In this document: piece after piece, positions 23,220 to 31,502 of the stretch
Position numbering within the stretch: position 1 is the stretch's first letter
Layout: the number at the start of each line of letters is the position of its first letter
Assembly (NCBI GenBank): GCA_040880365.1
Contig: JBBDIO010000144.1
Coordinates: 1 to 31,502, forward strand
Source: JBBDIO01 sp040880365
Lineage (GTDB): Bacteria; Chloroflexota; Anaerolineae; Caldilineales; Caldilineaceae
Direction: 5' to 3'
Length of the DNA: 31,502 nucleotides
Made by a program: the position numbers and the translations under genes
Notes under the pieces: model-generated
Told to the model about the DNA's origin: nothing
Databases searched by the model: none
Seen by the model: only the letters and a program-made list of their open reading frames with translations

Positions 23220-24554
23220 TTGCCGCGCCCAAGAATTGTCCTGAGTGCGTTACTGCTCAGCTTGCTGGTGAGCGGCTGTCAGGCACCCGGCCCGGTGCGC
23301 GACATCGACTGGCCGGCCTGGTGGCCGTTTCACACGCCGGAAACGGCCCCAAACCAGACCGCAGCCCCGACCAATGGCATGGCGGCCCCAGACGCGGCGC
23401 GCCCCGATGAACGCCCACTCCTCTTTGTCAGTTGGCCCGTCTCCCCGCAGGAAGTCGAATTTCTCACTACACAACTCGCCGACTTCGCGCAGTCGCAACC
23501 CGGCGCGCCCATAGAATTCGTCATGGCCGCCGACTATGATCGGCGCGTCCAAACGCCTGCCGCCGACACAATACCTGCCGAACTGCCCGCCGATCTCTAT
23601 CTGGTCACCGGCTTTGCCCTGCCCACGCTCATTGCATCCAACTTGCTCGGCCCCGTGCCCGCCCAATATGACCGCCTGGATACGGTAGCTCCACGCCTCG
23701 CGCCCGGCTTCGGCGTGGGGACGCGCGCATTCTGCCTGCCGCGCGATGTCCACACACTGGCGCTGGCCTACAATCCCGAACTGTTCGACCGCGTGCAAGC
23801 GCCCTACCCCACCGCAGACTGGGGCTGGGAGGAATTCGCCGCGGCAGCCGCGGCCATCACCGACCAGGACTTTTTCATCTTTGCCCTCACCCTCAACCCC
23901 GACCTGAGCCGCATTGCGCCCTTTCTCCTGCAAGCGGGGGGCGGATGGGTGGATCCGGCTACCGGGCGCGCCAACTTCGACGCGCCTGCCACGCGTGCCG
24001 GCCTGGACTTTTTTATCGAACAATTTCGCGAGGGCTATGCAGTTTACGATACCACGTTGGATAGCATCTGGCCCGGTGAGGGCTTTGGGCGCGGCAGCGC
24101 AGGCATGACCATCGAAGGCAGTTGGCTGGTGCCCTTTCTCGCCCAGGAGTTTCCGCGCTTTGTCTATGCCACCGCCGAACTGCCTCGCGGACCTGTCCAG
24201 CGCGCGACGCTTGCCTTCACCACCTGCCTGGGCGTCAATCCCAACAGCCCCCACCGTGAACGCGCCCTGGAACTCGCAGCCCATCTCACCCGCCCCGATA
24301 TTGCGGCGGACTGGCGCGCGCATCATGGCGGAATGCCGGTTGTCCCCGATGAAATTGCCGCCTGGCAAAGTGTAGACCCCTTGCGTGCCCCTTTTGCCGC
24401 AGGGGTCGAATATGCTCAGGTCTGGCAACTGCCCCTGGGCTGGGAATCCATACCCGACGAGATTACGCCCAGCATTCGCAGCGCGATTGCCGACGATATC
24501 ACTGTTGAAACCCTGGCGGAACGGCTGCAAACCGCCACCCAAAACCCGGAATAG
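23220..24554 (+). CDS. extracellular solute-binding lipoprotein (sugar ABC type)
   Basis: About 444 residues if started at the TTG at 23220. This gives a classic lipoprotein signal: PRPR, a hydrophobic core, and LVSGC with the lipidated Cys20. A TTG at 23154 that overlaps the gcvH stop is an alternative and would add 22 residues; no strong ribosome binding site marks either. After a Pro/Thr/Ala-rich linker (about 30-65) the protein resembles family 1 solute-binding proteins: LYLVTGFALPTLI, REGYAVYDTTLDSIWPGEGFGRGSAGMTIEGSWLVPFL, and a C-terminal helical lobe. No permease genes are adjacent on this strand, so it is an orphan binding protein or partners with a distant system. Substrate unknown. 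Confidence 0.82.
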   Translation: MPRPRIVLSALLLSLLVSGCQAPGPVRDIDWPAWWPFHTPETAPNQTAAPTNGMAAPDAARPDERPLLFVSWPVSPQEVEFLTTQLADFAQSQPGAPIEFVMAADYDRRVQTPAADTIPAELPADLYLVTGFALPTLIASNLLGPVPAQYDRLDTVAPRLAPGFGVGTRAFCLPRDVHTLALAYNPELFDRVQAPYPTADWGWEEFAAAAAAITDQDFFIFALTLNPDLSRIAPFLLQAGGGWVDPATGRANFDAPATRAGLDFFIEQFREGYAVYDTTLDSIWPGEGFGRGSAGMTIEGSWLVPFLAQEFPRFVYATAELPRGPVQRATLAFTTCLGVNPNSPHRERALELAAHLTRPDIAADWRAHHGGMPVVPDEIAAWQSVDPLRAPFAAGVEYAQVWQLPLGWESIPDEITPSIRSAIADDITVETLAERLQTATQNPE

Positions 24555-24558
24555 TGCC

Positions 24559-25182
24559 ATGTCTACCATCATCGACATTACCCACCCACTGCACCCGGCG
24601 CTCGCGGTGTGGCCCGGCGACACACCCTATAGCCACCGCTGGGTCATGCAAATGGCCTCCGGCGATGGCGTCAACGTCTCCACGCTCACCCTCAGCGCGC
24701 ACACCGGGACCCATGCCGACGCGCCCCTGCATTTCATCCCCAATGGCGCGCCCATCGGCACACGATCCCTGGCAGCCTATCTCGGAGCCGCCCAGGTTGT
24801 GGACATCCCAAATACCGGACCGATTCATCCCGCGGCCCTCTCATCGCTAACCATCACCGCCCCGCGCCTGCTCCTGCGCACCCCGTCTTCGCAACGGTCC
24901 AATACGGAATGGTACGACGACATAGCCTATCCCACCCCCGCCACCGTCGATTTCCTGGCGGACCAGGGTGTAGTGCTACTGGGCACCGACGCGCCTTCGG
25001 TAGATCCCATCCACAGCAAAACGCTGGATGCTCATCACCGTCTGGCGCATCACAACATGGCCATTCTCGAAAACCTGGCTCTGGCCTACGTCGAACCGGG
25101 TCGATACGAATTGATTGCCCTCCCCCTCGCCCTGCCCATAGATGGTTCCCCCGTGCGCGCCATATTGCGCACGCTCATCTGA
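24559..25182 (+). CDS. kynB: arylformamidase / kynurenine formamidase (KynB-type)
   Basis: 207 residues, the usual KynB length. The metal-binding motif HTGTHADAPLHF has His48, His52 and Asp54; IDITHPLHPALAVWPGDTPY opens the protein, and VVLLGTDAPSVDP, SKTLDAHHRL and ELIALPLALPIDGSPVRAIL follow, all typical of KynB. It hydrolyses N-formylkynurenine to kynurenine and formate, the second step of tryptophan degradation. It starts four bases after the lipoprotein stop. Other members of the cyclase family (isatin hydrolase) share the motif, but the C-terminus fits KynB best. No other kynurenine genes are in the window. Confidence 0.87.
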   Translation: MSTIIDITHPLHPALAVWPGDTPYSHRWVMQMASGDGVNVSTLTLSAHTGTHADAPLHFIPNGAPIGTRSLAAYLGAAQVVDIPNTGPIHPAALSSLTITAPRLLLRTPSSQRSNTEWYDDIAYPTPATVDFLADQGVVLLGTDAPSVDPIHSKTLDAHHRLAHHNMAILENLALAYVEPGRYELIALPLALPIDGSPVRAILRTLI

Positions 25183-25221
25183 CCACACCCAGCCCAAAAT
25201 CGGCACAAAATCCGCACGAAA

Positions 25222-25253
25222 AAAAACCGGAAGCCGCATGGCCCCCGGTTTTT
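25222..25253. terminator. bidirectional terminator after kynB
   Basis: AAAAACCGG (25222-25230) pairs with CCGGTTTTT (25245-25253) around a short loop that contains a minor GCC/GGC stem. T runs follow on both strands. It lies between the convergent kynB and ABC permease genes. Confidence 0.85.
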
Positions 25254-25274
25254 GCATCTTAGCCTGCCCCGTTA

Positions 25275-26132
25275 TTATCCGCGCACCGAACCGGCAAACA
25301 ATCCTTGCACCAGTGCGCCCTGCGCCAGAATATAGAGGATGATTACCGGCACTGCGGCCATGGTCGAGCCAGCCATCAGCGGCCCCCACATGTAGATATC
25401 CGCCACAATATGCGAGGCCAACCCCACCGGCACCGTTTGCAGCTGGCTGCTGGTGATAAACACCAACGCATATAGAAATTCATTCCAGGCCAGCGTGAAC
25501 GAAAAGATACCCGCGGCGACAAGCCCCGGCAACGCAAGCGGCAGCAGGATTTTGTAAAATGTCTGCAATCGCGTACAGCCGTCGATCATGCCTGCCTCTT
25601 CCATATCCGGCGGAATTGCTTTGAAATACCCCATGAGCATCCACGTACAGAAGGGAATACTGAAAGTAAGATAGGTGATAATCAGCGAGATGAGCGTATT
25701 CGCCAATCCAACCGTATAGACAATGATATAGAGTGGAATGAAGAGCAGCGAACCGGGGATCAAGTAGACAAACAGGATGGAGCGCGCCAACGCGGCCCGC
25801 CCCGGATAGCGCAGGCGCGTAATACTGAATGCACCCAGGCTGCTTACAATCAGTGTCAGCAGCGTTGTAGACGACGCCACAAACAGACTGTTGCGCAGGC
25901 GGATGCCAAACTGATAGCGAACGAGTTCCGTTTCATAGTGTTGCAGAGTGAAGCTCTGGGGCAGCAGCGTCACATTGCGCGTATAGAGTTCAGCATCGGG
26001 GCGCAAAGATGTCGCCACCATCCAATAGAAAGGAAAGAAGACCCAAAACGCAAACAGCGCCAGAGCCACAAAAAACAGGGTACGCCGCACAACATATTGC
26101 AGCGGATAGTTGTCTGTCCAAAAAGCCGGCAT
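25275..26132 (-). CDS. carbohydrate ABC transporter permease (MalG/UgpE-type)
   Basis: 285 residues with six membrane segments. The first span is near 18-38, then AFSITRL, the long LLFIPLYIIVYTVGL region, and the cytoplasmic EAA loop EEAGMIDGCTRLQTFYKILLPLALPG, which contacts the ATPase. LAWNEFLYALVFI is typical of MalG-like subunits. It forms the membrane channel with the preceding MalF-like subunit, importing a sugar delivered by the binding protein. One base separates it from the upstream gene's stop. No ATPase gene lies in the window, which is common for this class when a shared MsiK/MalK-like ATPase is encoded elsewhere. Confidence 0.93.
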   Translation of the reverse strand: MPAFWTDNYPLQYVVRRTLFFVALALFAFWVFFPFYWMVATSLRPDAELYTRNVTLLPQSFTLQHYETELVRYQFGIRLRNSLFVASSTTLLTLIVSSLGAFSITRLRYPGRAALARSILFVYLIPGSLLFIPLYIIVYTVGLANTLISLIITYLTFSIPFCTWMLMGYFKAIPPDMEEAGMIDGCTRLQTFYKILLPLALPGLVAAGIFSFTLAWNEFLYALVFITSSQLQTVPVGLASHIVADIYMWGPLMAGSTMAAVPVIILYILAQGALVQGLFAGSVRG

Positions 26133-26133
26133 T

Positions 26134-27051
26134 TTAATCTTCTTTCATCATATAGCGGGAAACGATCACAATCAGCCCCGCCAACAACGGGAAGAACATC
26201 ATAGGCACCGCCGACGCTTCGCCGATCCGCATATTCTCGATCCCCAGCTTATACGTCATCAGCGTGAAGACCTGGGTACGATTCGAAGGCCCCCCACCCG
26301 TCAGCAGATAGACCATCTCGAACGTATTCGATGTCCAGATCAGCGACAACAGGCAAGTGATCATAATCACATGCCGCAGGCTGGGCAAAGTGATGTAGAA
26401 AAAGCGCGCCCACGCGTTGGCCCCATCCACCTCTGCCGCTTCGTACATCTCACGCGGGATACCCTGCATCCCTGCCAGGTATGAAATGCCAAAAAATGGG
26501 AAGCCCTTCCACACCACCAGAATGATCACCGCGATCAGGGCAAAATCGGGATTACCCAGAAAAGAGACCCGCGTATCGCTCAAACCTGTCCCCGTGGCAA
26601 TCGTATTGATGACGCCATTCTGATAATCGTACAGCCAGCGCCAGGTCAGTGTCGCCACAAAGGTGGGCACCGCCCAGGGCAGCATGAACAGACCGCGCAT
26701 GATCATGCGCCCACGAAATTCCACATTGAGCAGCAACGCCATAGCCATGCCCACCACGAACTTGATCGCTACGCCCACAAAGGCGATGGTCCAGGTGTTC
26801 AAGAGCATCAGCTCGAAATCGGGCCAGCGCAGCAGCCAGCGATAATTCGCAAATCCTACAAAGTCGCCGGTTGTGCCGATGGTTTTATCGGTCATACTCA
26901 GCCAGATGGCCGAAAAGAAGGGATAGAAGATCAGACACACAAACAGCACTATGATGGGCAAGACCAGCAGATACCCTTGTACAGCCTCCTGCCGGCGCGC
27001 CGGGCTTACCGTCGAAACCGGCGGGCGCTTTAAACTCACCTCGACAGCCAT
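26134..27051 (-). CDS. carbohydrate ABC transporter permease (MalF/UgpA-type)
   Basis: 305 residues from the ATG at 27051, chosen because AGGAAGGA lies about nine bases upstream; a frame further upstream runs into the hairpin region. Six membrane spans, the first at about 27-47 (YLLVLPIIVLFVCLIFYPFF). The EAA loop reads EAAEVDGANAWARFFYITLPSLRHV. LTGGGPSNRTQVFTLMTY is characteristic of MalF/UgpA subunits. It pairs with the downstream MalG-like permease. A stable hairpin separates it from the binding-protein gene. Confidence 0.93.
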   Translation of the reverse strand: MAVEVSLKRPPVSTVSPARRQEAVQGYLLVLPIIVLFVCLIFYPFFSAIWLSMTDKTIGTTGDFVGFANYRWLLRWPDFELMLLNTWTIAFVGVAIKFVVGMAMALLLNVEFRGRMIMRGLFMLPWAVPTFVATLTWRWLYDYQNGVINTIATGTGLSDTRVSFLGNPDFALIAVIILVVWKGFPFFGISYLAGMQGIPREMYEAAEVDGANAWARFFYITLPSLRHVIMITCLLSLIWTSNTFEMVYLLTGGGPSNRTQVFTLMTYKLGIENMRIGEASAVPMMFFPLLAGLIVIVSRYMMKED

Positions 27052-27071
27052 CAGAGCAGTCCTTCCTGCCG

Positions 27072-27112
27072 ATCTGTGCGATGGCCCCATACCACGAGGC
27101 CATCGCACAGAT
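27072..27112 (-). promoter_or_regulatory. intercistronic hairpin between binding-protein and permease genes
   Basis: A 15-bp perfect stem (27072-27086 with 27098-27112) encloses an 11-base loop. No T run follows on the minus strand; the permease ribosome binding site comes next. Such hairpins commonly stabilise the upstream mRNA so that the binding protein is made in excess over the permeases. That role is inferred. Confidence 0.75.
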
Positions 27113-27123
27113 TCAGTGATTCG

Positions 27124-28488
27124 CTAGAGATCGTACTTGCTATAGATATCCATCGCCACGGTCTCGGCTTCGGCAATCGCCTCCTCCATCGTCCACTCGT
27201 CGATGATAACCCGCAACACCATTGCCAGCGTGGGGTTGCGCGACAGAAGTTCCGAAGAGGCCGGCGTAATCGGGCTGGGATGCGCCGACAACACACCCGT
27301 CTTGGCTGCTTCCAGGAAGCCGGCCCGCTGGGGATCATCCCACATTTCCATCTCTTCGTATTGTGCCAGCGCCGGTGAAGCAAACGCCAGTGCAATCCAC
27401 GGCTCATACTGCGCCGGTTCCCACAGATAGCGCAGCAAATCGCCGCTCAGTTGCTGATTTTCTTCCGAAGCACTATTGAAGATCGACCAGCAGACGCGAA
27501 TACCTGCCGAGTTAAACGCGCCTTCCGGTCCCGCAGGCACACCGGCAATCGCCGTGTTCGCCGCCATTTCCGGGTTGTTTTCCAAAAGCCACACCAGCAC
27601 GCTGGCCGGGTTATGCACAGCAATCACCGAACCATTTTGATAGTCGGCATTGTTGGTCGCGTTGTCATATTCAAACGCATTCGGCGGCAGAATTCCCCGC
27701 TCCCATATATTGGTGATCACGTAGTTCAACCACTCGTGGGTCGCTTCGGAATTGATCACAATCTCGTTGCCCGCTTCGTTCGACCAGGCCCCGCCAAAGC
27801 CCAACAACATGAGCTTGAACGTATTTTCGGCATCGCCTGCCGCCAGGTTCAACCCAATGCCCGCCCCATACAAGTCGGGGGGATTCTGCGCCGTTTCCAT
27901 AGCGTTCACAAACTCATCCCAGGTTGTAGGCACGCTCAAGCCGTTCTCGTCCAGAATGTCCTGGCGATAGTGCATCAGCGAAGTATCGATAGAATAGGGG
28001 ATCACCCATTGGCTGCCGTCGATGGTTGCCATCTGTTCGGCGGGTCGGAAGAACCCACCATACTCCTCGGCAAGATCGGCGTAGAGATCGCTCACATCGG
28101 CGTAAATATTGGCCGGATAGTGCAGGGCAATACGCCCGCCCGCAATGGCCGACATATCGGGCAGATTGCCCGACTCGATGGCCGCCACCAAACGGTCATT
28201 CATGGTGGGCACTTCGATTTCGGCAACCAGTTCCAGATCCACCCCGTTTTCAGTCGCCCAGGTCTGGATATTGTTCAACAGAATCTCATCGGCGGGCGGT
28301 GCAAATGAGCGGTGCGCCCAGACGGTGAGATTGCGCGCCGGGGCCGGCTCACTCGCGCCGCCTTCGCCTGCAGGTGCCGCCGCAGGCACACAGGCAGCCA
28401 GCGCCGCGGTTGCCGCCGCCCCAGCCGATGCCTTGAGAAATGCGCGCCGCGACAGGTGGTTGGTGAACGATTTGTTGGCTTGATTCAT
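27124..28488 (-). CDS. carbohydrate ABC transporter substrate-binding lipoprotein (Tat signal)
   Basis: 454 residues from the ATG at 28488, with AAGGAG ten bases upstream. The signal peptide has a twin-arginine motif SRRAFLKA (Arg14-Arg15) and a lipobox ALAAC with Cys33, followed by a Pro/Ala/Gly/Glu-rich linker. The mature part is a family 1 solute-binding protein: LTVWAHRSFAPPADEIL at the start, GNLPDMSAIAGGRIA, PTTWDEFVNAMETAQNPPDLYG and ETVAMDIYSKYDL at the end. It captures a sugar outside the membrane for the two downstream permeases. Substrate not predictable. Probably expressed as binding protein-MalF-MalG from a promoter in the divergent region before glcD. Confidence 0.92.
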   Translation of the reverse strand: MNQANKSFTNHLSRRAFLKASAGAAATAALAACVPAAAPAGEGGASEPAPARNLTVWAHRSFAPPADEILLNNIQTWATENGVDLELVAEIEVPTMNDRLVAAIESGNLPDMSAIAGGRIALHYPANIYADVSDLYADLAEEYGGFFRPAEQMATIDGSQWVIPYSIDTSLMHYRQDILDENGLSVPTTWDEFVNAMETAQNPPDLYGAGIGLNLAAGDAENTFKLMLLGFGGAWSNEAGNEIVINSEATHEWLNYVITNIWERGILPPNAFEYDNATNNADYQNGSVIAVHNPASVLVWLLENNPEMAANTAIAGVPAGPEGAFNSAGIRVCWSIFNSASEENQQLSGDLLRYLWEPAQYEPWIALAFASPALAQYEEMEMWDDPQRAGFLEAAKTGVLSAHPSPITPASSELLSRNPTLAMVLRVIIDEWTMEEAIAEAETVAMDIYSKYDL

Positions 28489-28952
28489 GTTCAATGCGCT
28501 CCTTGTAAAATGCAGTTGAAGATGATGGATACCCGATCACCGGCCATTCTTCCCAGTCAACTGCTGCATGTCCAGGCGAATTTCCGGCCGTTCCCTACAT
28601 CCACCCCACCCTGGCTAGCCGCGCGCGCATAGGTGCCAGGCCTGCCGGCAGGTGCTTTGACACGCGTGCCAAATCCATGCGCGCAACGACGAGTCGAACG
28701 TTGATGAGAGAATCTATTCAGCAATGTAGCGGTAGTGAATGTTATGGTTGGCAGTCTACTCCACACCTCATTTCGTTGTCAAGACAATTGACGAGCATCC
28801 CATACACGGCTACAATTTTCGAGAAAGCATTGCAACGGACCGCGCAGGTCGCCTGTCTCCCGACGACCCGAACCGAATCACCACCCTCAAACTCACAGTC
28901 AGATTCACAGCAGATTGCCCGGTTCGGCCCAGGCAAATACAGGTGAACAGCC
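28489..28952. other. 464-bp divergent intergenic region
   Basis: It lies between the minus-strand transporter operon and plus-strand glcD. Open frames in it are short, lack ribosome binding sites and resemble no family. It holds the glcD promoter candidate, the dyad TTGTC-AA-GACAA at 28776-28787, and a perfect 12-base palindrome CCTGCCGGCAGG at 28641-28652. I found no convincing promoter for the transporter operon on the minus strand. Confidence 0.6.
28776..28816 (+). promoter_or_regulatory. candidate glcD promoter with overlapping operator dyad
   Basis: TTGACG (28788-28793) and TACAAT (28811-28816) are 17 bases apart; each matches the sigma-70 consensus at five of six positions. A perfect inverted repeat TTGTC-AA-GACAA (28776-28787) abuts the -35 box. 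The start of transcription would leave a leader of about 130 bases before glcD. Confidence 0.6.
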
Positions 28953-30443
28953 ATGTCTATCACACACGCCACACCGCACACGATGCCCGACGGCCCGTTG
29001 CCGGGCTGGGACGAGTGTCTCTCGCAATTACAACAATTCATCCCCGCCCCACGCATCTTGCAGCGAGCCGAACAGCTCGCGCCCTATGAATCCGACGCCC
29101 TGACCGCATTTCGCGCCACACCCAATGCCGTGGTTTTAGTCGAAACCCAGGACGAAGTGATTCAGATCGTCAAACTTTGCCACCAATTCCAGATCCCGTT
29201 TGTGGCGCGGGGCAGCGGCACCAGCCTTTCGGGCGGATCGCTGCCCATCGAACACGGGATCGTGATCGCACTCAACCGCCTGAACCGCATTGTGCAGCTG
29301 GATCCGGATCAGCGTATTGCCGTGGTCGAACCGGGCGTCATCAACCTGCATGTATCCCAGGCGGCCGCGCCCCACGGGCTATACTACGCGCCCGACCCAT
29401 CCAGCCAGCTCATCTGTACCATCGGCGGCAATGTTGCGTTCAATTCGGGGGGTGCCCACTGCCTTAAATATGGGATGACGGCCAATCATGTATTAGGTAT
29501 CAAGGCGGTTTTGCCCACAGGCGAAGTCATCGAAATCGGCGGCCCCAGCCTCGACCAGAACGGGCCGGATATGACCGGCTTTTTTGTGGGCTGCGAAGGA
29601 CTGTTCGGCATTGCGCTGGAAGTGACGCTGCGCCTGTTGCCCCGCCCCCAAACCTATCGCACCGTATTGGCGTCCTACGATCATCTGGAAAAAGCGGGCG
29701 ATGCCGTTGCCAGTGTCGTAGCTTCCGGCCTGTTGCCCGGCGCGATGGAAATCATGGATAGCCTGGCAATTGAAGCCGCCGAGGCTGCGGTCAATGCAGG
29801 CTACCCGCGCGATGCCGCAGCATTGCTGATTGTAGAGCTGGAGGGCGAACAGATTCAGGTCGATGCCGAGTTTGAACGGCTGCATGGGGTAATCGAGCAA
29901 TCCGGCGCCAAGGAGATCCGTGTGGCACATGACGACGACGAGCGCGCCAAAATCTGGAAGGGGCGCAAAGGTGCGTTCTCCGCAGTCGGGCGACTCAGCC
30001 CCGATTACATTGTCCAGGATGGCGTCGTGCCGCGCAGTCACCTGGGTAAAGCACTGGTCGAAATTGAACGCGCCAGCCACAAATACAAGCTGCGCGTGGC
30101 AAACGTCTTTCATGCCGGGGATGGCAATCTCCACCCGTTGATCCTCTATGATGGGCGGCAGGCAGGTGAACTGGAACGTGCCGAAGCCCTGGCAGGCGAA
30201 ATCCTGCGCATGTGTATCAGGCTGGGCGGGTCCATCACCGGCGAACATGGCGTAGGCGTGGAAAAACGCGCCTACATGGAAGAAATGTTCACCGCCACCG
30301 ACCTGGCTGTCATGCACGAATTGCGCCGCGCCCTGGATCCGGGAGAGATCGCCAATCGGGGCAAGATGCTGCCCGGCACGCCGCCTGTCATGCCCCAGCC
30401 TGCACAGCAACCCACAGTACAACCCACAGAGCAACCCGCATGA
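28953..30443 (+). CDS. glcD: glycolate oxidase FAD-linked subunit GlcD
   Basis: 496 residues. The FAD-binding PCMH domain has VALVETQDEV-like VVLVETQDEVIQIVKLC, then FVARGSGTSLSGGSLP and CTIGGNVAFNSGGAHCLKYGMT. The C-terminal FAD-linked oxidase domain has VFHAGDGNLHPLI and GGSITGEHGVGVEKRAYMEEMF. These match GlcD, which oxidises glycolate (or D-lactate) to glyoxylate and passes electrons to the respiratory chain with GlcE and GlcF. AGGTGA lies about nine bases before the ATG. The last 20 residues are a Pro/Gln/Thr-rich tail. glcE overlaps the stop by four bases. D-lactate dehydrogenase activity is an alternative. Confidence 0.93.
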   Translation: MSITHATPHTMPDGPLPGWDECLSQLQQFIPAPRILQRAEQLAPYESDALTAFRATPNAVVLVETQDEVIQIVKLCHQFQIPFVARGSGTSLSGGSLPIEHGIVIALNRLNRIVQLDPDQRIAVVEPGVINLHVSQAAAPHGLYYAPDPSSQLICTIGGNVAFNSGGAHCLKYGMTANHVLGIKAVLPTGEVIEIGGPSLDQNGPDMTGFFVGCEGLFGIALEVTLRLLPRPQTYRTVLASYDHLEKAGDAVASVVASGLLPGAMEIMDSLAIEAAEAAVNAGYPRDAAALLIVELEGEQIQVDAEFERLHGVIEQSGAKEIRVAHDDDERAKIWKGRKGAFSAVGRLSPDYIVQDGVVPRSHLGKALVEIERASHKYKLRVANVFHAGDGNLHPLILYDGRQAGELERAEALAGEILRMCIRLGGSITGEHGVGVEKRAYMEEMFTATDLAVMHELRRALDPGEIANRGKMLPGTPPVMPQPAQQPTVQPTEQPA

Positions 30444-31502
30444 GCGCACAGGCCGGCACGACACAACACCACGTGGCCCAGGCTGCGATCCGCCCGCAAA
30501 GCGTTGAGGATGTAATCTCCGCAATTGGTGAACATCCCAAACTGCGCCCGGTAGGGGGATGCACCAAACCTGCGCTGGCGCTGCCACCTGCCCCTATTCC
30601 CCAACTCGACATGACCGCACTAGCGGGCGTGGTGGAATACGATCCCGGCGAATATACCATTACCGTTCAGGCAGGCACCCGGCTGGAGACTATCCGCGCG
30701 ATTCTTGCCGAAAACGGCCAGCACATGCCCTTTGATCCGCCCTGGGTGGACGCGGGCGCGACCATCGGCGGTACCATCGCAGCAGGGGTCAGCGGCGCAG
30801 GCCGGCACCGTTTCGGCAGCCTGCGCGATTTTCTCATCGGCGTCCGCTTTGTCGATGGACAGGCGCGGCTCATCCGCGGCGGCGGCAAGGTGGTCAAAAA
30901 CGCCGCCGGCTTCGACCTGCCCAAGCTCCTGGTAGGCAGCCGCGGCGAATTCGGCATCCTGGTCGAAGCCAGCCTCAAGGTATTCCCCGAACCGCCTGCC
31001 TATGGCACACTCACCCAATCGCTGGATTCATTTGACGCGGCCCAGGCGTTGATTGCCCGGCTGGCGCGCAGCACATTCGACCTCTACGCGCTGGATCTCC
31101 ACTGCACAGGCGAATCGCCGCACGCCTACACGCTACGCGCGCGCCTGGGTGGGCTGGCCGCCACCATCGAACCGCGTCTGAATCAACTGCGCACCTATTT
31201 GGGGGGCGGCGATTTGCTTGCCAAGCCAACCACCGAACCAATCGAGGAAGCCGAGATCTGGCACGCGGCCCGCGAGTTGACCTGGACACCGCCAGATGGC
31301 TGGCTGGTCAAGTGCGCCATGACCCATGCAACCGCCCTCCAACTAGAGGCCGCGTTGTCCCAATTGTCCTACATCACCGCACGTCGCTATACCAATGCGC
31401 TGAACAGCGTCTGGCTGGCGGGCACCGGCGACTTGCAGGCGCTTGCCGCCGCGCTGACCCAGGCGGGAATCAGCGGCCTGCTCCTGCGCGCGCCCGCGGG
31501 CG
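30440..31502 (+). CDS. glcE: glycolate oxidase subunit GlcE (3' end outside window)
   Basis: The ATG at 30440 overlaps the glcD stop (ATGA), and at least 354 codons follow to the window edge. Landmarks: RPQSVEDVISAIGEHPKLRPVGGCTKPAL, the FAD-binding DPGEYTITVQAGTRLETIRAILAENGQHMPFDPP, TIGGTIAAGVSGAGRHRFGSLRDFLIGVRFVDG, and GGKVVKNAAGFDLPKLLVGSRGEFGILVEASLKVFP. This is GlcE, the second FAD-binding subunit of glycolate oxidase, acting with GlcD and the iron-sulfur subunit GlcF. glcF would be expected just beyond the window. The stop codon is not seen. Confidence 0.92.
   Translation, partial: MSAQAGTTQHHVAQAAIRPQSVEDVISAIGEHPKLRPVGGCTKPALALPPAPIPQLDMTALAGVVEYDPGEYTITVQAGTRLETIRAILAENGQHMPFDPPWVDAGATIGGTIAAGVSGAGRHRFGSLRDFLIGVRFVDGQARLIRGGGKVVKNAAGFDLPKLLVGSRGEFGILVEASLKVFPEPPAYGTLTQSLDSFDAAQALIARLARSTFDLYALDLHCTGESPHAYTLRARLGGLAATIEPRLNQLRTYLGGGDLLAKPTTEPIEEAEIWHAARELTWTPPDGWLVKCAMTHATALQLEAALSQLSYITARRYTNALNSVWLAGTGDLQALAAALTQAGISGLLLRAPAG

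Noticed and set aside
28677..28946. 89-residue frame before glcD
   Set aside because: It has no ribosome binding site, a low-complexity Ser/Thr/Arg composition, and overlaps the predicted glcD promoter.

Overview
The window is about 31.5 kb of chromosomal DNA of fairly high GC content. It is densely packed with genes in short operons separated by bidirectional intrinsic terminators. The gene content fits a Chloroflexota-type bacterium (Anaerolineae/Caldilineae-like): a DHH-CBS-nucleotidyltransferase fusion, carbohydrate ABC importers without their own ATPase, an FprA-type ferredoxin reductase, a PucR regulator and a 'quinate 5-dehydrogenase'-type protein. This assignment is inference from gene families; there is no rRNA in the window. 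TGA is used as a normal stop by several genes, so the genetic code is standard.

Layout: (1) 1-3752, plus strand: end of an upstream gene, a Cys-rich hypothetical protein, an M23 peptidase-like protein with a small tandem repeat, an acidic protein and a membrane protein, closed by a strong terminator. (2) 4094-5761, plus: a PucR-family regulator with a candidate promoter and dyad sites. (3) 5874-10193, minus: a glycosyltransferase and an RmlD-like reductase, preceded by protein-isoaspartate methyltransferase and a YheT-type hydrolase. (4) 10465-19141, plus: an alpha-oxoamine synthase-like PLP enzyme, a 'quinate 5-dehydrogenase'-like protein, 8-oxoguanine deaminase, the DHH-CBS-tRNA nucleotidyltransferase, two small membrane proteins and ferredoxin-NADP reductase. 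(5) 19261-21369, minus: a DsbA/FrnE-family protein, tRNA-Arg(TCT), a truncated BREX pglZ fragment, a DUF5615/DUF433 toxin-antitoxin-like pair and a small zinc-ribbon protein. (6) 21563-25182, plus: gcvT, gcvH, a solute-binding lipoprotein and kynB. (7) 25275-28488, minus: a carbohydrate ABC importer (binding protein and two permeases). (8) 28953-31502, plus: glcD and glcE (cut by the window end).

The most striking observation is in region 5. The DsbA/FrnE-like gene has an in-frame TGA exactly where the first cysteine of the CPWC active site belongs, giving U-P-W-C. A hairpin with a G-initiated apical loop starts its loop 25 nt after the TGA, as expected for a bacterial SECIS element. The gene is therefore best read as a selenoprotein of 215 residues, not as a 180-residue truncated ORF. 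Next to it, the tRNA-Arg gene with its promoter abuts the N-terminal stub of a BREX PglZ phosphatase and a DUF433/DUF5615 pair, which looks like the scar of a deleted defence island.

Metabolically, the window combines one-carbon/glycine metabolism (GcvT, GcvH), tryptophan breakdown (KynB), purine salvage or repair (8-oxoguanine deaminase), glycolate oxidation (GlcD/GlcE) and sugar uptake.
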